A stretch of DNA of 64,000 bases from positions 31,296,508-31,360,507 of the forward strand of contig NC_088776.1 in the NCBI RefSeq assembly GCF_954871325.1. Reading direction: 5' to 3'. The notes beneath the pieces were generated by a model. It did no database searches. It was not told the origin of the DNA and saw only the letters and a list, made by a program, of their open reading frames with translations. This document shows positions 60,401-64,000 of this stretch, piece after piece (the first letter of the stretch is position 1; the number at the start of each line of letters is the position of its first letter). This stretch comes from Gordionus sp. m RMFG-2023 (Eukaryota; Nematomorpha; Gordioida; Chordodea; Parachordodidae). The position numbers were made by a program, and so were the translations under genes.

Positions 60401-60982
60401 TTATAAGTTTTCTTTTTCTTCCTTCAACATTTCATCTTCCTCAGTATCCATAGGATTGAATCTCTTTTGCACCTCAATTTGGTTAATCACTTTAGCTATA
60501 GTTGATCCTACTTTGATGGAATTCCGGCTTGTATTAGGTATTTTTCCATAATATTTATATTTATTTTCCATAGGTGAATTTGTTCCTACCACTGTCTTAA
60601 CTTGTATATCATTTGCTCTTTTAAACTTTCCATCATAATTATGCGGTGGCCATGGTCTATTCCCATATTGTCTTTGACGAGATTCAATTTCATTTGTTTT
60701 ATTATAATTACAATAAGCATTATCCTGCTTTATCTTATAATTTTTTTCCCATAATCTACTAGTCCCAGGAGTCTTCTCTATTTCACTAAGAGGTTCCTCC
60801 CTATCATGACCTTGTAGAATATGTACAGGAATACTACAATTTTTTATGAAATGACCATAGGACTGGCACCTAAAACATCTTTTATAAATACCCGCTTTAT
60901 CCTTTTTAATGAATAATTTCTTCTTTTTAACTATTTTCACATAAATAGTTTGATCGGCTGTTTCAATTTTGTAATTCATCAC
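60401..60982 (-). CDS. Zinc-knuckle ORF, retroelement-derived (fossil)
   Basis: A 193-residue open frame. A single CCHC knuckle (CFRCQSYGHFIKNC) sits at about residues 37-50, preceded by a Lys-rich stretch and followed by a polar, probably disordered tail with an acidic end. Such knuckles bind nucleic acid and are typical of Gag-like proteins. In transcription order it lies about 970 bp downstream of the retroelement pol region on the same strand, an unusual place for a Gag. It could be a third ORF of that element, the remnant of a neighbouring element, or an unrelated host-kept copy. I do not recognise a specific family. Confidence 0.55.
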   Translation of the reverse strand: MMNYKIETADQTIYVKIVKKKKLFIKKDKAGIYKRCFRCQSYGHFIKNCSIPVHILQGHDREEPLSEIEKTPGTSRLWEKNYKIKQDNAYCNYNKTNEIESRQRQYGNRPWPPHNYDGKFKRANDIQVKTVVGTNSPMENKYKYYGKIPNTSRNSIKVGSTIAKVINQIEVQKRFNPMDTEEDEMLKEEKENL

Positions 60983-61951
60983 GATATATATATTTCAATA
61001 TATATATTTTTTTTTACTTTTAAATAAATATTTTTTTTTAAAAAAAAAATTTAAATTTTTAAATTATAATTACTGAATTTTTTCCTTTTTAAATATTTAT
61101 AATTTGTAAATTACCCTTCTGTAATTTTTAAATAAAAACAATTATAAACAACACTCATGTTATTTATTTATATTTTTTTTATATGTTACTTTTTAATTTG
61201 CTTACATGAAAAAAAAATCACTAATTAATTGACATTTTTTTAACATTTTTAATACCCCTATATAATTCATATATAACATTAATTTCTCCATTTTCTATAA
61301 TACACATTATTTATATTTTTCCCTTATGTGAATTATACAAAGGGGAAAAAAAAAACTTTTATGAAAACACCACTCATGTTTTTATTTCACAAACTAAATA
61401 TTTTGTTTCTTTTTACTTTTATTTCCATATAAGACATTTTGTTTCTTTTTACTTTTCTTTCAATATTAAACATTCTCTAACTTATCATTAAAAACAATTT
61501 TTTTTTTTACAATCAATTCATAACACATGTTAATTTAAAAAAAACTCATATTTTCCTCGAAATTTATATTATAAAGTTTCCATTATCTACTATTATTCTC
61601 CCAATAATTAAGAATTTAGAATCACTATATCTAAATTATAAGAGTATTATAAATTTTTTATAAAATGTAACATATATACCTAGCGTAGATTTCCCATAAA
61701 TCTGAATGTTCAAAAATTTTTTTTTATTCACTTTTCTCTAAAATGATAAGTATTTTATTCTATATTAATTTCTTCTCAGTTTATTCACCTTTTTGCTATA
61801 CATATATTTTTAATTATCTAATTTATATTTCTCATTTATACTTAATTGTATAAATTTAACTCTAAATTGTTTAAGTACAAAGTAAGTTTGTTCTAAAGAT
61901 TTATAGGAACTTTGTTTCCGGTCTTTATGGACAAATTTTTTATTTTTTTTT
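60983..61951. other. Non-coding A+T-rich stretch between the two retroelement ORFs
   Basis: Nearly 1 kb of T- and A-rich sequence without a motif. It may contain a long terminal repeat or 3' non-coding part of the retroelement, but no repeat partner is inside the window to prove it. Confidence 0.35.
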
Positions 61952-63493
61952 TTAATCATATACCTTAATAAAATCATTATGACGTACTCCCACAGTACCA
62001 TCATCAAACTGTATATTACACAATTTATTCCCAATATTATCCAAAATAATACCTTTTTCCCATTTTTTTTTATGGTCAAAAATTCTTCCCCAAATAATTT
62101 GACCTACAGGAAATTTTATATTGCTTTTTCCATAAGATTCTAAATTATCGATCTCTTTTGATTTAAGAAAATCTAAAGGTAATCTGGTTCTTCTACCCAA
62201 AAATAATTCAACAGGAGTAACTCCCTCTTTATTTCTTGAATTATTATAATATAACTGGGCTAACCAGACTTCATTTTTCTCTTGTTTAGATTTCTTTAAC
62301 CAATTTTTCACTATAGCTACCATTCTTTCAGCCTGGCCATTAGAACTAGGATGATAAGGTGGAGTCAAAATATGGTTAATTTTAATTGAATTACAAAAAT
62401 CTCTGAAATTTTCACTTATAAATGCCGGACCACCATCCGACACAATTATTTTAGGAATCCCAAATTTAGCCCACAATTTTTGTAATAATTTAATAACAAC
62501 TTTAGTTGTTAAACCTTGAACCTCCTCAAATTCAATCCATTTGGAATATGAATCCACAACCAAAAAATATGATTTTTTATCCAATTCAAAAAAATCAATG
62601 TGAAGACTATCCCATGGTTTCTTTGATTTTGGCCATACTTGTCCCATCTCTTTACGGGGCATAACGGCACATGTATTACATGGAACACATTCCTTTGTAA
62701 TTTTTTCTATATCATTTCCCATTCCAGGCCACCACACATATTCACGAGCCCAAGATTTCATTTTACTTTGACCTTGATGTCCTGCATGTAATAAATTAAT
62801 TATTTTAGCACGTAATTTCAAAGGAATTACTGCCCTATTTCCCCTCATTAAACAATCATCCACCACAGATAATTCTTTTTCAAATTTTTGATAAATTTTG
62901 TAATTATTTTTCCAAGGTTTTTTTCCCGTTAAAAATAATTTTATTTGTCTTAATACTTTATCTTTTAAAGTATAATATTTGAGATCTTCCCACGTTGTAG
63001 GACCTCCTTTTAACATATATGATAAAGTACGCACTAAAGCATCTTCTCTATCTATAATCATATTATCAATTATTTCAGAAGTAGTACAACCGGCTCCTAA
63101 TCTTGATAATATATCAGGCAAATGATTTTCTCTTCCTCGCCGATATTTTATTTCAACATTAAAACTTCCCACAAGTAACAACCACCGTTGTAATCTTGGA
63201 GACATCATTAATTCTTTGTTATCTTTCTTGAACAAATGAATTAAGGGCTTGTGATCTGTATAAATCACAAATCTTTTCCCAATTAAATATTCGCGACATT
63301 TGGTCAACCCAAAAATAATCGCTAAGGCTTCCTGTTCTATAACAGAGTACCTCGTTTCAACTTCATGAAATATTCTCGAAAAAAAAATAATTGGTCTCTC
63401 TAAACCATCAATGACATGTAATAATGCACCTCCTACACCTTTATTGGATGCATCAACTGCAAGAATTATCTCCAAATAATTGTTAAAACACAC
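61952..63493 (-). CDS. Ty3/gypsy RNase H and integrase part
   Basis: The N-terminal third is an RNase H domain (VDASNKGVGGALL, VIEQEALAIIFGL, YTDHKPL). A zinc-binding HHCC region follows (HAGHQGQSKM, then CVPCNTC). The integrase core comes next (DSLHIDFFELDKK, IVSDGGPAFISENF, HPSSNGQAERMVAIVKNW), followed by a C-terminal DNA-binding part ending near GVRHNDFIKVYD. These copy away the RNA template and insert the DNA copy in the host chromosome. The 513-residue length is normal for this part of a Ty3/gypsy Pol. It is a viral-like fossil listed as part of the element; no function for the host is implied. Confidence 0.88.
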   Translation of the reverse strand: MCFNNYLEIILAVDASNKGVGGALLHVIDGLERPIIFFSRIFHEVETRYSVIEQEALAIIFGLTKCREYLIGKRFVIYTDHKPLIHLFKKDNKELMMSPRLQRWLLLVGSFNVEIKYRRGRENHLPDILSRLGAGCTTSEIIDNMIIDREDALVRTLSYMLKGGPTTWEDLKYYTLKDKVLRQIKLFLTGKKPWKNNYKIYQKFEKELSVVDDCLMRGNRAVIPLKLRAKIINLLHAGHQGQSKMKSWAREYVWWPGMGNDIEKITKECVPCNTCAVMPRKEMGQVWPKSKKPWDSLHIDFFELDKKSYFLVVDSYSKWIEFEEVQGLTTKVVIKLLQKLWAKFGIPKIIVSDGGPAFISENFRDFCNSIKINHILTPPYHPSSNGQAERMVAIVKNWLKKSKQEKNEVWLAQLYYNNSRNKEGVTPVELFLGRRTRLPLDFLKSKEIDNLESYGKSNIKFPVGQIIWGRIFDHKKKWEKGIILDNIGNKLCNIQFDDGTVGVRHNDFIKVYD

Positions 63494-63579
63494 TAAAATT
63501 GGTTCCTCACTAATTTTTCTCTTTAAATTTTCAAAAGCATTTCTTTGTTCAATTTTCCATTCAAAATTAACACCTTTTT

Positions 63580-64000
63580 TTAATAAGTCATATAATGGAG
63601 CTGCAATTTTTCAAAATTATCCACAAATCTATGATAATAATTTATCATGCCCATAAAAGACTGTACCTCAGCTTTATTACTAGGCTGATTTATGTTCAAA
63701 ATATTTTTTAAATTTTTATCGAGAGGTTTCACTTCAATTCCATTAATTTGATGACCCAAATACACTATTTCGGTGACACCAAGAATACTTTTCTCTTTAC
63801 TAGCTTTTAAACCTTTATCTTGAATTCTCTTGAAAACCTCTTCAAGACGTTGATTATGTTGTTCTGGGTTCACTCCAGTTATCAACACATCATCCATATA
63901 ATAAAATACACCTTCCAAACCCTGGAAAACTGATGTCATTGTTCTCTGAAAAATCGGTGCAGATACACTTAACCCAAAAGGTAATCTACAAAATGCAAAT
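63580..64000 (-). CDS. Ty3/gypsy reverse transcriptase part (partial, at window edge)
   Basis: The palm and thumb region of a Ty3/gypsy reverse transcriptase: RLPFGLSVSAPIFQR at the window edge, the catalytic box in FYYMDDVLITG, YLGHQING and the FMGMINYYHRFV segment that leads to the connection region. The domain is cut by the end of the window. It belongs to the retroelement described at 61952-64000. Confidence 0.88.
   Translation of the reverse strand, partial: FAFCRLPFGLSVSAPIFQRTMTSVFQGLEGVFYYMDDVLITGVNPEQHNQRLEEVFKRIQDKGLKASKEKSILGVTEIVYLGHQINGIEVKPLDKNLKNILNINQPSNKAEVQSFMGMINYYHRFVDNFEKLQLHYMTY

Larger units (their letters stand above)
61952..64000 (-). mobile_element. Ty3/gypsy-type retroelement, pol region, runs off the window
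   Basis: Parts in order on the - strand are reverse transcriptase (64000-63580, with the YMDD box), then RNase H and integrase (63493-61952). The order RT, RNase H, integrase defines the Ty3/gypsy (Metaviridae) class. Within the window it is mostly open, with about one break, so the copy is probably young. The 5' part, protease, gag and left terminal repeat lie beyond 64000, and the other terminal repeat could not be located. Confidence 0.85.

Overview
The window is a piece of a very A+T-rich animal genome, roughly three quarters A+T by eye. It is dominated by transposable elements, with only two genes I would assign to the host. The animal assignment rests on a spliced gene encoding a single canonical LIM domain of the EPLIN/Xin type. 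Introns of about 40 bp in the host gene and in the piggyBac gene, and the mix of hAT, piggyBac, MULE, Helitron, RTE and Ty3 elements, fit an invertebrate. I cannot name the species.

Host genes. A nine-exon gene on the + strand (30932-40156) encodes a 517-residue protein with four recurring Phe/Glu/Gly motifs, coiled-coil segments and a C-terminal LIM domain. All nine exons join in phase. Five of its introns are 39-57 bp, two are 303 and 580 bp, and one is 6.6 kb and packed with repeats. Facing it tail to tail is a two-exon gene on the - strand (40332-40973) for a 72-residue protein with a signal-peptide-like start.

Layout. 1-3100: A+T-rich sequence with one possible MITE. 3106-7821: broken hAT with a Helitron inside. 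8109-11006: broken hAT with a MITE inside that has perfect terminal repeats. 11485-11959: MITE. 12605-18506: hAT copies of one family, a 14-bp satellite, a Helitron and a MITE. 19066-20560: inverted satellite and a MULE relic. 22452-26361: hAT with a Helitron and a small MITE inside. 26760-30450: three hAT relics. 30641-40973: the two host genes and the repeats in the large intron. 41158-43587: non-LTR element with an R2-type nuclease. 43928-44200: hairpin and MITE. 46463-50390: RTE-type LINE cut by a MITE. 50515-53817: Helitron pieces and a second copy of the hAT at 22452. 53923-56364: piggyBac element that looks complete. 57357-58149: MITE. 58670-59935: tandem repeats. 60401-64000: Ty3/gypsy-type retroelement running off the window.

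Many insertions carry target-site duplications, so relative ages can be read directly. Notably, a Helitron sits inside one hAT copy while another copy of the same hAT family sits inside a Helitron. The two families were therefore active over overlapping periods. All family calls come from reading motifs and termini; no database search was possible.
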